A stretch of 14,106 nucleotides of DNA from an uncultured Faecalibacterium sp. (GTDB lineage: Bacteria > Bacillota > Clostridia > Oscillospirales > Ruminococcaceae), in NCBI GenBank assembly GCA_934526125.1, contig CAKSZU010000054.1, positions 1-14,106 on the forward strand, read 5' to 3'. Position numbers and translations under genes: made by a program. Positions 1 through 6,834 of this stretch are shown piece after piece. How positions within the stretch are numbered: position 1 is the first letter of the stretch; every line of letters begins with the position of its first letter. The notes under the pieces are model-generated. The model had not been told where the DNA came from. It saw only the letters and a list, made by a program, of their open reading frames with translations, and did not search any database.

Positions 1-824
1 TTGATGCGGGCGCAGCAGCCCTTCTTCAGGCTGCGGGGGATGTTCTCATAGAAGCCGCCGCCGGTGATGTGGGAGATGCCCCTGACATCCACCTCTTCCA
101 GCACCTTCAGCACGGGCTTGACGTAAATTCTGGTGGGAGCCAGCAGGGCCTCGCCCAGGGTCTTGCCGCCCAGCTCGGCGGGGGCGGTGTGCAGCACATC
201 CGGGTCGCCGTCGATGTCGAAGATCTTGCGCACCAGCGAGAACCCGTTGGAGTGGACACCGGTGGAAGGCAGGGCGAGGATCACGTCGCCGGGCTTCATG
301 GAGTCGTTGTTCAGGATCTTCTCCTTGTCCACGACGCCCACGGTGAAACCGGCCAGATCGTACTCGTCCTCCGGCATCATGCCCGGGTGTTCGGCGGTCT
401 CGCCGCCCACCAGAGAGCAGTCGGCCTGGACGCAGCCCTCGGCCACGCCCTTGACGATCTCGGCGATCTTCTCGGGGACGTTGCGGCCGCAGGCGATGTA
501 ATCCAGGAACACCAGCGGCTTTGCACCGGCGCAGATGACATCGTTGACGCACATGGCCACGCAGTCGATGCCGATGGTGTCATGCTTGTCCATGATCATG
601 GCGATCTTCAGCTTGGTGCCCACGCCGTCGGTGCCGGAGATCAGCACCGGGTGCTTGTAGCCGGTGCAGTCCAGCTCGAACAGGCCGCCGAAGCCGCCCA
701 GGCCGCCGATGCAGTGTTCGTTCATGGTACGGGCCACATACTGCTTCATCAGTTCCACGGAGCGGTAGCCGGCGGTGATATCCACACCGGCGGCAGCATA
801 GCTTTCAGAATAGCTCTTTTCCAT
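1..824 (-). CDS. purM: Phosphoribosylformylglycinamidine cyclo-ligase (AIR synthetase), 3' end cut by window edge
   Basis: Fifth step of de novo purine synthesis: ATP-dependent ring closure of FGAM to AIR in the cytosol. Reading leftwards from 824 gives 274 codons of an expected ~340-350, so the C-terminal part lies outside the window. The frame begins [20 protein letters not shown] and carries the family signatures SGTDGVGTK (about residues 62-70, nucleotide-binding region), [23 protein letters not shown] (the usual residue after GGETAE is Met; His here is a small departure), HSNGFSL and [13 protein letters not shown]. The ATG at 824-822 is preceded by TTAGGAGAG, which is formed by the last three codons of purF; the purF stop is only 4 nt upstream, so translation is probably coupled. 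Third gene of a purE-purF-purM operon. Identification is firm; the truncation is only the edge of the window. Confidence 0.97.
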   Translation of the reverse strand, partial: MEKSYSESYAAAGVDITAGYRSVELMKQYVARTMNEHCIGGLGGFGGLFELDCTGYKHPVLISGTDGVGTKLKIAMIMDKHDTIGIDCVAMCVNDVICAGAKPLVFLDYIACGRNVPEKIAEIVKGVAEGCVQADCSLVGGETAEHPGMMPEDEYDLAGFTVGVVDKEKILNNDSMKPGDVILALPSTGVHSNGFSLVRKIFDIDGDPDVLHTAPAELGGKTLGEALLAPTRIYVKPVLKVLEEVDVRGISHITGGGFYENIPRSLKKGCCARI

Positions 825-828
825 GTTC

Positions 829-2307
829 TTACTCTCCTAACTTTTTTGCGTCTCTGGGACGGTCATTCAGGTGGCGTTCGTGAATATCGGTGGAAAGCAC
901 CTCGTCCGGCTTCACGGCATAATTTCCGGTGAAGCAGGCGGTGCAGAATCCGCATTTGGCATTCTTTGCAAGCTGGACCACATGTTCGGTGGACAGATAG
1001 CCCAGAGTGTCGGCCCCGATCACTTCATTGATCTGCTCCACGGTGCGGCCGGTGGCCACCAGCAGTTTCTGGTCCGGGATGTCGGTGCCGAAATAGCAGG
1101 GATATTTGAAAGGCGGCGCGGAGACCCGGAAGTGGACCTCCTTTGCCCCGGCATCCCGCAGCAGCTTGATGATGCGGGCCGAGGTGGTGCCGCGGACGAT
1201 GGAGTCATCCACCAGCACCACCCGCTTGCCCTTGACGGTGCTGGACACGGCGTTCAGCTTGATGCGCACACTGTTCTCGCGCTGCTTCTGGCTGCCCTGG
1301 ATGAAGGTGCGGCCGATGTATTTGTTCTTGATGAAGCCGATGCCGTAGGGAATGCCGCTCTCCTGCGAGTAACCGAGGGCGGCGTCCAGACCGGAATCCG
1401 GCACGCCGATGACCACATCGGCTTCCACGGGGTGTTCCTGCGCCAGGAAGCGTCCTGCCTGCTTGCGGGCCTCGTGGACCGAGCTTCCCTCGATGATGCT
1501 GTCCGGGCGGGAGAAGTAGATGAACTCAAACACGCACATCTGGCTGTCCGGGCGGCCGCAGTGGTCCTTGATGCTCCGCAGCTCCCCGGTCCGGGTGTCG
1601 GTGATGACGATCTCGCCGGGTTCCACGTCCCGCAGCAGGGAGGCACCCACGGCATCCAGCGCACAGCTCTCACTGGCAAAAACATAGCCGCCGCCGGGCA
1701 GGGTGCCGATGCACAGGGGCCGGTAGCCCCGGGGGTCACGCACTGCGATCAGCTTGGTGGCCGACATGATGACCAGACTGTACGCGCCTTCCAGCACGTC
1801 CATGGTCTTGCTGATAGCAGTCTCGATGCTGCCCATCCGCAGACGGTTGCGGGTGACCAGATAGCAGATGACCTCCGTGTCGGAGGAGCCGTGGAAGATG
1901 GCCCCCTCGTTCTCCAGCTGACGGCGCAGCTCGATGGCATTGGTCAGGTTGCCGTTGTGGCACAGGGCCATGGTGCCCCGGCCGTGCCGCACGATCATGG
2001 GCTGGGCATTGGCCCGGACCCGGCTGCCGGAGGTGGCATAGCGGACATGGCCGGTGGCCATGTGGGCCGTGGGGCGGGACAGGCTTCCCAGCACCGCCGG
2101 GGTGAGCACCTCGTTCACAAGGCCCAGATCCCGGTGCCCGGTGATGACGCCGTCGTCGTTGACGGCGATGCCGCAGCTCTCCTGCCCGCGGTGCTGCAGC
2201 GCATACAGGGCAGAATAGGCGGCCGCGGCCACATCCTCGGTACCGGCGCGGTCATAGATACCGAAAACGCCGCATTCCTCATGCAGCGGATATGCAAAAT
2301 CAGACAT
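829..2307 (-). CDS. purF: Amidophosphoribosyltransferase (glutamine PRPP amidotransferase)
   Basis: Committed step of purine synthesis: PRPP + glutamine to 5-phosphoribosylamine. 492 residues, normal for the Bacillus-type enzyme. An 11-residue propeptide ([11 protein letters not shown]) precedes Cys12, which by family knowledge becomes the N-terminal nucleophile of the Ntn glutaminase domain (about 12-240; RGQESCGI and CHNGNLTN visible). The phosphoribosyltransferase half has the PRPP loop [14 protein letters not shown] at 363-376. Four cysteines match the [4Fe-4S] ligands of B. subtilis PurF: C258 (QMCVFE), C404 (YPCYF), C452 and C455 (KCGFC), so this is the iron-sulfur, oxygen-labile type, fitting an anaerobe. 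The start ATG overlaps the purE stop as TAATG and has GAGGA from the purE 3' end as its ribosome site. End-product inhibition by AMP/GMP is known for the family; nothing in the sequence shows it directly. Confidence 0.98.
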   Translation of the reverse strand: MSDFAYPLHEECGVFGIYDRAGTEDVAAAAYSALYALQHRGQESCGIAVNDDGVITGHRDLGLVNEVLTPAVLGSLSRPTAHMATGHVRYATSGSRVRANAQPMIVRHGRGTMALCHNGNLTNAIELRRQLENEGAIFHGSSDTEVICYLVTRNRLRMGSIETAISKTMDVLEGAYSLVIMSATKLIAVRDPRGYRPLCIGTLPGGGYVFASESCALDAVGASLLRDVEPGEIVITDTRTGELRSIKDHCGRPDSQMCVFEFIYFSRPDSIIEGSSVHEARKQAGRFLAQEHPVEADVVIGVPDSGLDAALGYSQESGIPYGIGFIKNKYIGRTFIQGSQKQRENSVRIKLNAVSSTVKGKRVVLVDDSIVRGTTSARIIKLLRDAGAKEVHFRVSAPPFKYPCYFGTDIPDQKLLVATGRTVEQINEVIGADTLGYLSTEHVVQLAKNAKCGFCTACFTGNYAVKPDEVLSTDIHERHLNDRPRDAKKLGE

Positions 2308-2807
2308 TACAGTTCCTCGATCTCTTTCTGGAGTTTTTCCTCTTTGGCAGCGATCTGCGCATCCATCAGGCGGCGCTCTTCCGCCAGACGCCGGGCCAGA
2401 GTCTCATCGCCCAGGGCCAGGATCTCGGCGGCCAGCCAGGCGGCGTTCTTGGCACCGTTCAGGGCCACCGTAGCCACCGGGATGCCGCTGGGCATCTGCA
2501 CCGTGGCCAGCAGTGCATCCAGACCGTCCATGGCACCGCCCTTCATGGGGATGCCGATGACCGGCAGGATGGTGTTGGCGGCAAAGGCACCGGCCAGATG
2601 GGCCGCCATGCCCGCTGCGCAGAGGATGACGCCGAAGCCGTTGTCCTTTGCGCTCTTTGCAAAGGCCGTTGCCTCGGCCGGGGTGCGGTGGGCCGACAGG
2701 ATGTGCGCCTCAAAGGGGATATCCAGGGCCTTGAGCTGGGCGCAGGCCCCCTTCACCACCGGCCAGTCACTGTCCGAGCCCATGATCACTGCTACTTTCC
2801 GAATCAT
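2307..2807 (-). CDS. purE: N5-carboxyaminoimidazole ribonucleotide mutase (class I PurE)
   Basis: Moves the carboxyl group of N5-CAIR to give CAIR in de novo purine synthesis; class I PurE is an octamer that normally works with PurK, which is not in this window. 166 residues, usual length. MGSDSDW at 9-15 and SAHRTP at 38-43 (His40 is the catalytic-type histidine), AGMAAHLAG at 65-73 and PVIGIP at 82-87 are the diagnostic motifs. The open frame extends 66 codons further upstream, but that extension runs through an intrinsic terminator and looks non-coding; the ATG at 2807-2805 with AGAGG 8 nt upstream gives the family N-terminus MIRKVAVIMG. First gene of purE-purF-purM; the TAA overlaps the purF ATG by one base. 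The long structured leader upstream suggests control by transcription attenuation (inference). Confidence 0.97.
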   Translation of the reverse strand: MIRKVAVIMGSDSDWPVVKGACAQLKALDIPFEAHILSAHRTPAEATAFAKSAKDNGFGVILCAAGMAAHLAGAFAANTILPVIGIPMKGGAMDGLDALLATVQMPSGIPVATVALNGAKNAAWLAAEILALGDETLARRLAEERRLMDAQIAAKEEKLQKEIEEL

Positions 2808-2842
2808 ATTCCGAACCTCTCTTTCTCTCTTCCCATGCCTGC

Positions 2843-2882
2843 AAAAGAAAAAAGGCTGTGGTACCCCTGTACCACGGCCTTC
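2843..2882 (-). terminator. Intrinsic terminator in the purE leader (attenuator candidate)
   Basis: Read on the minus strand: AAGGC, a C/A mismatch, GTGGTAC, loop AGGG, GTACCAC, GCCTT, running straight into a T tract (TTTTTT C TTTT). Twelve base pairs and a U tract make this a strong Rho-independent terminator. It points at purE and ends about 35 nt before its start codon, so either a separate short RNA ends here or purE expression depends on readthrough. Confidence 0.85.
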
Positions 2883-2883
2883 T

Positions 2884-3014
2884 GCCTGCACTGACACTGA
2901 AACCCGATCCCGCACGAAGTTACACGGCGCCCCTGATTTGCTCCGCTGCACCCGCGGTGCATGGTACTCAGCAGCATTGTCAGCATCCCGTATTCCTCCG
3001 CACATTTCTCAGGC
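2884..3014 (-). ncRNA. Structured RNA segment upstream of purE (riboswitch-like leader or small RNA such as 6S)
   Basis: On the minus strand this part of the leader holds nested complementary segments: GCCTG (3014-3010) with CAGGC (2888-2884); CTGACA (2983-2978) with TGTCAG (2896-2891); then CTGAG/TTCAG and ACC/GGT stacked inside it; and a perfect TGCACC-GCG-GGTGCA hairpin (2961-2947). A strong terminator follows directly. No motif of the purine, ZTP, T-box or THF riboswitches was recognised. From memory, one of the B. subtilis 6S RNAs is encoded next to purE, and the 5' strand CCTGAGAAATGTG loosely recalls the 6S closing stem, so 6S is a reasonable alternative. Folding is by eye, and boundaries are approximate. 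The class is unknown. Confidence 0.5.
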
Positions 3015-3197
3015 TCCGTTTTTCTCCGTCGGACGCCGTCCGCACGGGGCGAACCGTCCTTCCGATAGATACAGTTTACGGCAAAAAAACCGCTTTGCAA
3101 AGAGCCTTGCGGCAAATTCTCCCTTGTGTTCTCCGCACGTCAAAAAACTTTCAAAAGTTTTGTGCAGTTTCGACATCGTTTTTCTTTTTAAGTATGA

Positions 3198-3225
3198 CTT
3201 ATAGTTTGAGTATATTTTCCGTAAA
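3198..3225 (-). promoter_or_regulatory. Possible sigma-A promoter of the purE leader
   Basis: Minus strand TTTACG, 16-nt spacer, TATAAG, just downstream of the ybaK stop and about 390 nt before purE. An alternative start is TTGACG (3143-3138 region) 16 nt before GAGAAT. Both are imperfect; which one drives the operon cannot be told from the sequence. Confidence 0.4.
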
Positions 3226-3265
3226 GAAACGATCCGGCGTTCCGTCCGTAAAAGACAGACTTTTT

Positions 3266-3748
3266 TCAGAAGATGATCTTTGCGGTCGTGGCCCGGGCAG
3301 CTTTGATCAGGTCCGCCGGGGCGCAGCAGACCTGGGTGCCGATGCGCCCGCCGGAGACATAGACTTTCTCCTGGGTCAGGACACTCTCGTCAAATACGGT
3401 GACGTACTGTTTTTTCATGCCCACCGGGCTGCAGCCGCCGCGCACATAGCCGGTGACTTTGTTGATGTCGGCCACATGGATCATGGCAACGCTCTTTTCG
3501 CCCACGCTGCGGGCGGCGGCCTTCAGGTCCAGCTCCGCCGCCACCGGGATGACGAACACGAAATAGTTCCGGCTGGCCCCCTGGGTCACCAGCGTCTTGT
3601 AGACACAGGCCGGATCCTCGCCCATGCTGGCGGCCACGGTCACGCCGTCCACGGCCACGCCCTCTTCGTGGGCGTACTCATGGGCGGTATAGGGCACTTT
3701 TGCCCGTTCCAGAATGCGCATGGCATTGGTCTTTGCTTCTTTTCCCAT
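3266..3748 (-). CDS. ybaK: YbaK/EbsC-family aminoacyl-tRNA deacylase (Cys-tRNA(Pro) deacylase)
   Basis: Trans-editing enzyme, by family knowledge hydrolysing Cys-tRNA(Pro) made in error by prolyl-tRNA synthetase. 160 residues, a single YbaK/aaRS-associated domain. The conserved lysine sits in VYKTLVTQG (Lys51), and GYVRGGCSPVGMKK (100-113) is the hallmark glycine loop. A TTG codon 15 nt further upstream is in frame, but GGAGGAG lies inside that extension and is spaced correctly for the ATG at 3748-3746, giving MGKEAKTNAMRILE as in relatives. Monocistronic, divergent from aroF, with its own promoter. Exact substrate within the family (Cys-tRNA(Pro) versus other mischarged tRNAs) is inference. 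Confidence 0.93.
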   Translation of the reverse strand: MGKEAKTNAMRILERAKVPYTAHEYAHEEGVAVDGVTVAASMGEDPACVYKTLVTQGASRNYFVFVIPVAAELDLKAAARSVGEKSVAMIHVADINKVTGYVRGGCSPVGMKKQYVTVFDESVLTQEKVYVSGGRIGTQVCCAPADLIKAARATTAKIIF

Positions 3749-3772
3749 CTCGATCTCCTCCAATCTGGTTCT

Positions 3773-3801
3773 ATTCTACCACGTTCGGCAGAAAAATTCA
3801 A
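3773..3801 (-). promoter_or_regulatory. Promoter of ybaK
   Basis: Minus strand TTGAAT (3801-3796), 17-nt spacer, TAGAAT (3778-3773), about 25 nt from the ATG: good sigma-A fit and a short leader. Confidence 0.7.
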
Positions 3802-3898
3802 AACCCCCCTTTTTCTTGCTTTTATCCAGGCCGGGTGCTATGATAAAGGTGATTTCTCCCGCCGATCCGGGTCTGTAAAAATTTTTTCAGAGAAGCTC

Positions 3899-3927
3899 TT
3901 GACTTCAGTTTCGTGAAGTGGTATCAT
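3899..3927 (+). promoter_or_regulatory. Promoter of aroF with an inverted repeat in the spacer
   Basis: TTGACT (3899-3904), 17-nt spacer, TATCAT (3922-3927). The spacer contains ACTTCA-N6-TGAAGT (3902-3919), an operator-like inverted repeat placed where a bound repressor would block RNA polymerase. A further TTCAG-GAAA-CTGAA hairpin (3938-3951) lies at the start of the transcript. Confidence 0.75.
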
Positions 3928-4032
3928 AAGCCCATGCTTCAGGAAACTGAACTTCAAAAAAGTAAATTGCGGCAATGGAGCCGGTCTCCTCTGCCGTCTG
4001 GAAAAAGGCAACAAGGCAAAGGAGAAAGCATT

Positions 4033-5046
4033 ATGATCATCGTACTGAAACAGGACGCCCCCGACGTACAGGTCCGCGAGTTCTGCCACGAGCTGGAGGA
4101 CATGGGCCTGCAGATCAACGACTCCAAGGGCAGCGACACCCATATCCTGGGCCTGATCGGTGACACCAAGGCCATCGCCGAGAGCTGGGTGCTGGCCAAC
4201 CCCGTGGTCGAGACCTGCCGCCGCGTGTCCGAGCCCTACAAGAAGGCCAACCGCAAGTTCCATCCCGACGACAGCGTCATCGATGTCAGCGGCGTCAAGA
4301 TCGGCGGCGGCAACTTTGCCGTCATCGCAGGCCCCTGCAGCATTGAGAGCGAGGAGCAGATCACCTACTGCGCCCAGCGTGTCAAGGATGCCGGCGCTTC
4401 CCTGCTGCGGGGCGGCGCGTTCAAGCCCCGCACCTCGCCCTACTCCTTCCAGGGGATGCGGAGCGAGGGTCTGGACCTGCTCAAGCTGGCCCGCCGCGCC
4501 ACCGGCTCCCCCATCGTCACCGAGATCATGAACACCGAACACCTGCCCCTGTTCGAGAACGTGGACCTGATCCAGGTCGGTGCCCGCAACATGCAGAACT
4601 TCGAGCTGCTCAAGGCTGTGGGCCGTCAGAAAAAGCCGGTGCTGCTCAAGCGGGGCCTTGCCAACACGCTGGAAGAGTTCGTCATGAGTGCCGAATACAT
4701 CATGGCCGAGGGCAACGAGAACGTCATCCTCTGCGAGCGCGGCATCCGCACCTTCGAGACCAGCATGCGCAACACCCTTGATCTGGCCGGTGTGGTCATG
4801 CTCCACAAGATGACCCACCTGCCCGTCGTAGTGGACCCCAGCCACGCCTGCGGCCATGCATGGATGGTGCCCCAGCTGGCAAAGGCTGCCGTGGCCGCCG
4901 GTGCCGACGGCCTGATGATCGAGGTCCACAACAACCCCGCCAAGGCCAAGTGCGACGGTGCCCAGAGCCTGACTCCCGACCAGTTCGACGAGCTGATGGG
5001 TTTCATCAATAAGGAAGTCGAGTTCTTCGGGAAGAAGATGAACTGA
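4033..5046 (+). CDS. aroF: 3-deoxy-7-phosphoheptulonate synthase (DAHP synthase, class I-beta)
   Basis: First step of the shikimate pathway: PEP + erythrose 4-phosphate to DAHP. 337 residues with an N-terminal ferredoxin-like regulatory domain (1-70, MIIVLKQDAP start) followed by the (beta/alpha)8 barrel, the layout of the Thermotoga maritima enzyme, where the extra domain mediates feedback inhibition by aromatic amino acids. Metal ligands by family position: Cys102 in AGPCSIES, His272 in DPSHACGH, Glu297 and Asp308. GGAFKPRTSPYSFQG at 127-141 is the PEP/E4P-binding loop. The frame is open back to the promoter (an ATG at 3934 would add 33 residues), but AAAGGAG 8 nt before 4033 and the family N-terminus support this start. 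Transcribed alone, divergent from ybaK, and followed by a repeat element and terminator. Confidence 0.97.
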   Translation: MIIVLKQDAPDVQVREFCHELEDMGLQINDSKGSDTHILGLIGDTKAIAESWVLANPVVETCRRVSEPYKKANRKFHPDDSVIDVSGVKIGGGNFAVIAGPCSIESEEQITYCAQRVKDAGASLLRGGAFKPRTSPYSFQGMRSEGLDLLKLARRATGSPIVTEIMNTEHLPLFENVDLIQVGARNMQNFELLKAVGRQKKPVLLKRGLANTLEEFVMSAEYIMAEGNENVILCERGIRTFETSMRNTLDLAGVVMLHKMTHLPVVVDPSHACGHAWMVPQLAKAAVAAGADGLMIEVHNNPAKAKCDGAQSLTPDQFDELMGFINKEVEFFGKKMN

Positions 5047-5073
5047 ACGGACCATTCCAGAGGCTGCTGTTTG

Positions 5074-5149
5074 ACCTCTCCGTCAAAGCCTGTCGGCTTT
5101 GCCACCTCCCCCACCGGGGGATCTGGCGAGCCGAGCGAGACTGAGAGGT
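5074..5149. repeat. 76-bp palindromic, MITE-like or intergenic repeat element
   Basis: Termini ACCTCTC (5074-5080) and GAGAGGT (5143-5149) are perfect inverted repeats, extended by GTC/GAC after one mismatch. Inside are two hairpins: CAAAGCC-TGTC-GGCTTTG (5084-5101) and CCCCC-ACC-GGGGG (5108-5120). The look (CCTCTC...GACTGAGAGG around a C/G-tract) recalls dispersed intergenic repeats seen in gut Clostridia, from memory. Only one copy is in this window, so dispersal is not shown here. It carries no gene. Confidence 0.6.
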
Positions 5150-5168
5150 TTTGCGGCAGTCTCTTTTT
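5137..5168 (+). terminator. Terminator downstream of aroF
   Basis: GAGACT (5137-5142) pairs with AGTCTC (5158-5163) followed by TTTTT; the 15-nt loop includes the right end of the repeat element, so the repeat contributes half of the terminator. Short stem, moderate strength. Confidence 0.6.
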
Positions 5169-5199
5169 GCTGTCCCGCGTTTTCTTTTGCCCCCGTTTA

Positions 5200-5208
5200 T
5201 GCTATACT
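5200..5208 (+). promoter_or_regulatory. Extended -10 promoter of the DUF3783-apbE operon
   Basis: TGCTATACT is a TGn-TATACT extended -10 about 40 nt before the start codon. The -35 region (TTTTCT at 17 nt) is poor, as is common with extended -10 promoters. Confidence 0.6.
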
Positions 5209-5247
5209 ATACCCTGCATCCGCAAATAAAATCAAGAGGTTTATGCT

Positions 5248-5670
5248 ATGAAAGCTCATATCGCACGCAACCAGAACGCCGGGGTCCCGCTGGCGCTGGG
5301 GTGGAATCTGTCCGCCGCCGACCGGGGCATCCTTGAGGGGATGGCCCCCGCGTTCGGGATGAAACTGCTGCCGGTCTCCCCGGCCGATGCCGGAAAAACG
5401 GTGGCCCAGCTGCTGGGCGAGGTGGAAACCAAAGCTCCCCGCACGCTGGTGCTGGAGCCGGGGGCCTACCCCGCCGCCCTGGTGCTGGCCAACTTCCGGG
5501 ACAAGGATGTGGACACCCTGCTGGACCTGATGAAGCAGGCGCAGGTGAACATCCCCCTCAAGGCCGTGGTGACCGCCACGAACAGAAACTGGGTCTTCGG
5601 CGACCTGCTGGCCCACCTGCAGGAGGAGCACACCGCCTTTACCGCCGCGAAGGAGAACGCCGAAGCATGA
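5248..5670 (+). CDS. DUF3783-like small protein of unknown function
   Basis: 140 residues, no signal peptide, no membrane segment, no cysteine, so probably a small cytosolic protein. The pattern of an alpha/beta domain (TLVLEPGAYPAALVLANF, then DVDTLLDLMKQAQVNIPLKAVVTATNRNWVFGDLLAHLQEE near the C-terminus) matches what I remember of DUF3783 proteins; its role is not known. AAGAGG precedes the ATG. Its TGA overlaps the apbE ATG by 4 nt (ATGA), so the two are co-translated. No flavinylation-type motif (S/T-G-A-T with upstream Asp) is seen, so it is not an obvious ApbE substrate. The gene is likely real: good ribosome site, promoter and coupled downstream gene. Confidence 0.8.
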   Translation: MKAHIARNQNAGVPLALGWNLSAADRGILEGMAPAFGMKLLPVSPADAGKTVAQLLGEVETKAPRTLVLEPGAYPAALVLANFRDKDVDTLLDLMKQAQVNIPLKAVVTATNRNWVFGDLLAHLQEEHTAFTAAKENAEA

Positions 5671-6773
5671 AGATCAGACTCATTCTTTCCGGCCTGCTGG
5701 CCGCAGCGCTGAGCCTGACCCTTCTGGCAGGCTGCGGACAGGCCGCTTCTTCCGGCACTGCATCCGGTTCCGGCTCTGCCGAGGGCCCGCAGCGCTACTC
5801 CACCGTGTTCTACGACGTGTTCGACACGGTGACCCAGGTGATCGCCTACTGCGACAGCGAGGAGGATTTCACTGCCCAGATGGACGCCCTCCACGCCGAC
5901 CTGATGGAGTACAATCAGCTGTACGACATCTACAACGACTACGACGGCATCACCAACGTCAAGACCATCAACGACAACGCGGGCATTGCCCCTGTCACCG
6001 TGGATGACAGGATCCTTGGGATGCTGGAGCTGGCCCGGACCATGTACGACACCACCGACGGCAAACTGAACATTGCCATGGGCAGTGTGCTGAACATCTG
6101 GCACAACTACCGGGAAGCCGCCCTCGCCGACGAGGACGACAGCAACAACCGTCTTCCCTCGCAGCAGGAGCTGGAAGCCGCCGCACAGCACTGCGATATC
6201 TCCGATCTTGTCATCGATGAGGATGCAAAGACCGTCTACCTGTCGGACCCGGAGATGTCGCTGGACGTGGGCAGCGTGGGCAAGGGCTACGCCGTGGAGC
6301 AGGTGGCGCAGGCCGCCGAGGCCCGGGGCCTGACCAGCGCCCTCATCAGCGTGGGCGGCAACCTGCGGGCCATCGGCACCAAGCCGGACGGCTCCCAGTG
6401 GGTAGGCGGCGTGGAGAACCCGTGGGACTCCTCTGAAGTCTACACCGGGAATTCCTCCACTGTCGCCGCCGTCCGGATGAGCGATCTGTCGCTGGTGACC
6501 AGCGGCGATTACCAGCGCTACTATGTGGTGGACGGGGTGCGCTGCCACCACCTCATCGACCCGGCCACCCTCTGGCCGGGCGCCTACTTCGACAGCGTCA
6601 GCGTTCTGGCACCGGATTCCGGTGTGGCCGACTGCCTGACCACCGGGCTGTTCTGTATGCCGCTGGAAGAGGGACAGGCCCTTGTGGCTTCCCTGGACGG
6701 GGTCGAAGCCCTCTGGTGCACCACCGACGGTGAGATCATCAAATCCGACGGATGGGACCAGTTCACCAACTGA
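5667..6773 (+). CDS. apbE: FAD:protein FMN transferase, lipoprotein (ApbE)
   Basis: Covalently attaches FMN from FAD to Ser/Thr of extracytoplasmic electron-transfer proteins. 368 residues: signal peptide 1-22 with lipobox LLAGC, so Cys23 is predicted to be lipidated and the enzyme anchored outside the membrane; a Ser/Gly/Ala linker to about 40; then the ApbE domain. Family features seen: FDTVTQVIAY (52-61), LNIAMGSVLNIW (134-145), DVGSVGKGYAVE (200-211, the usual form being D-hydrophobic-G-G-hydrophobic-A/G-K-G), SVGGN (228-232), HLIDP (295-299) and ADCLTTGLF (321-329) with the Asp and Thr positions that bind Mg/Ca. The known targets (NqrC, RnfG, FMN-binding domain proteins) are not in this window, so its substrate is elsewhere. 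Start overlaps the preceding gene; AAGGAG sits about 11 nt upstream. Confidence 0.95.
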   Translation: MKIRLILSGLLAAALSLTLLAGCGQAASSGTASGSGSAEGPQRYSTVFYDVFDTVTQVIAYCDSEEDFTAQMDALHADLMEYNQLYDIYNDYDGITNVKTINDNAGIAPVTVDDRILGMLELARTMYDTTDGKLNIAMGSVLNIWHNYREAALADEDDSNNRLPSQQELEAAAQHCDISDLVIDEDAKTVYLSDPEMSLDVGSVGKGYAVEQVAQAAEARGLTSALISVGGNLRAIGTKPDGSQWVGGVENPWDSSEVYTGNSSTVAAVRMSDLSLVTSGDYQRYYVVDGVRCHHLIDPATLWPGAYFDSVSVLAPDSGVADCLTTGLFCMPLEEGQALVASLDGVEALWCTTDGEIIKSDGWDQFTN

Positions 6774-6802
6774 GATCCTTTCCCTGCACCGAACACAAAA
6801 GA

Positions 6803-6834
6803 CCGGACGCTTTTTACGGCGTCCGGCCTTTTTT
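6803..6834 (+). terminator. Terminator of apbE, possibly bidirectional
   Basis: CCGGACGC, 8-nt loop, GCGTCCGG, then CC and TTTTTT. On the minus strand the same stem is followed by a TTTT tract, so it can also end the converging SPFH-RHH transcript. Confidence 0.9.

Larger units (their letters stand above)
2808..3265. other. 458-bp intergenic region with no convincing gene
   Basis: Between the purE start and the ybaK stop. It holds the promoter candidates, the structured RNA and the terminator listed separately, plus an AT-rich hairpin (minus strand AAAACTT-TTGA-AAGTTTT followed by TT, 3142-3161) and a T7 tract after a weak CCGC/GCGG stem (about 3088-3113). Open frames crossing it are arginine/glycine-rich and pass through the terminator, so I do not call them genes. 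AT-rich near ybaK and GC-rich near purE. Confidence 0.7.

Noticed and set aside
2884..3020. T-box or purine riboswitch in the purE leader
   Set aside because: No AGGGTGGNACCGCG T-box sequence, no specifier stem, and none of the conserved purine-aptamer loops; the resemblance of ACCGCGGGTGC is only a simple hairpin.
2804..3115. A 103-residue minus-strand open frame in the purE leader
   Set aside because: It reads through the structured RNA and the terminator, has no clear ribosome site and low protein-like character. A short leader peptide inside it cannot be excluded.
871..3204. A 777-residue open frame on the plus strand across purF and purE
   Set aside because: Antisense shadow produced by GC-rich third positions; sequence is His/Ala/Gly-rich without a ribosome site, and the minus strand encodes clear PurF and PurE.
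3934..4032. A 33-residue N-terminal extension of aroF from the ATG at 3934
   Set aside because: That ATG lies at the expected transcription start without a ribosome site, while the internal ATG at 4033 has AAAGGAG and gives the family N-terminus.
3838..5055. A 405-residue minus-strand open frame opposite aroF
   Set aside because: Antisense shadow; no family resemblance, and aroF is complete on the plus strand.
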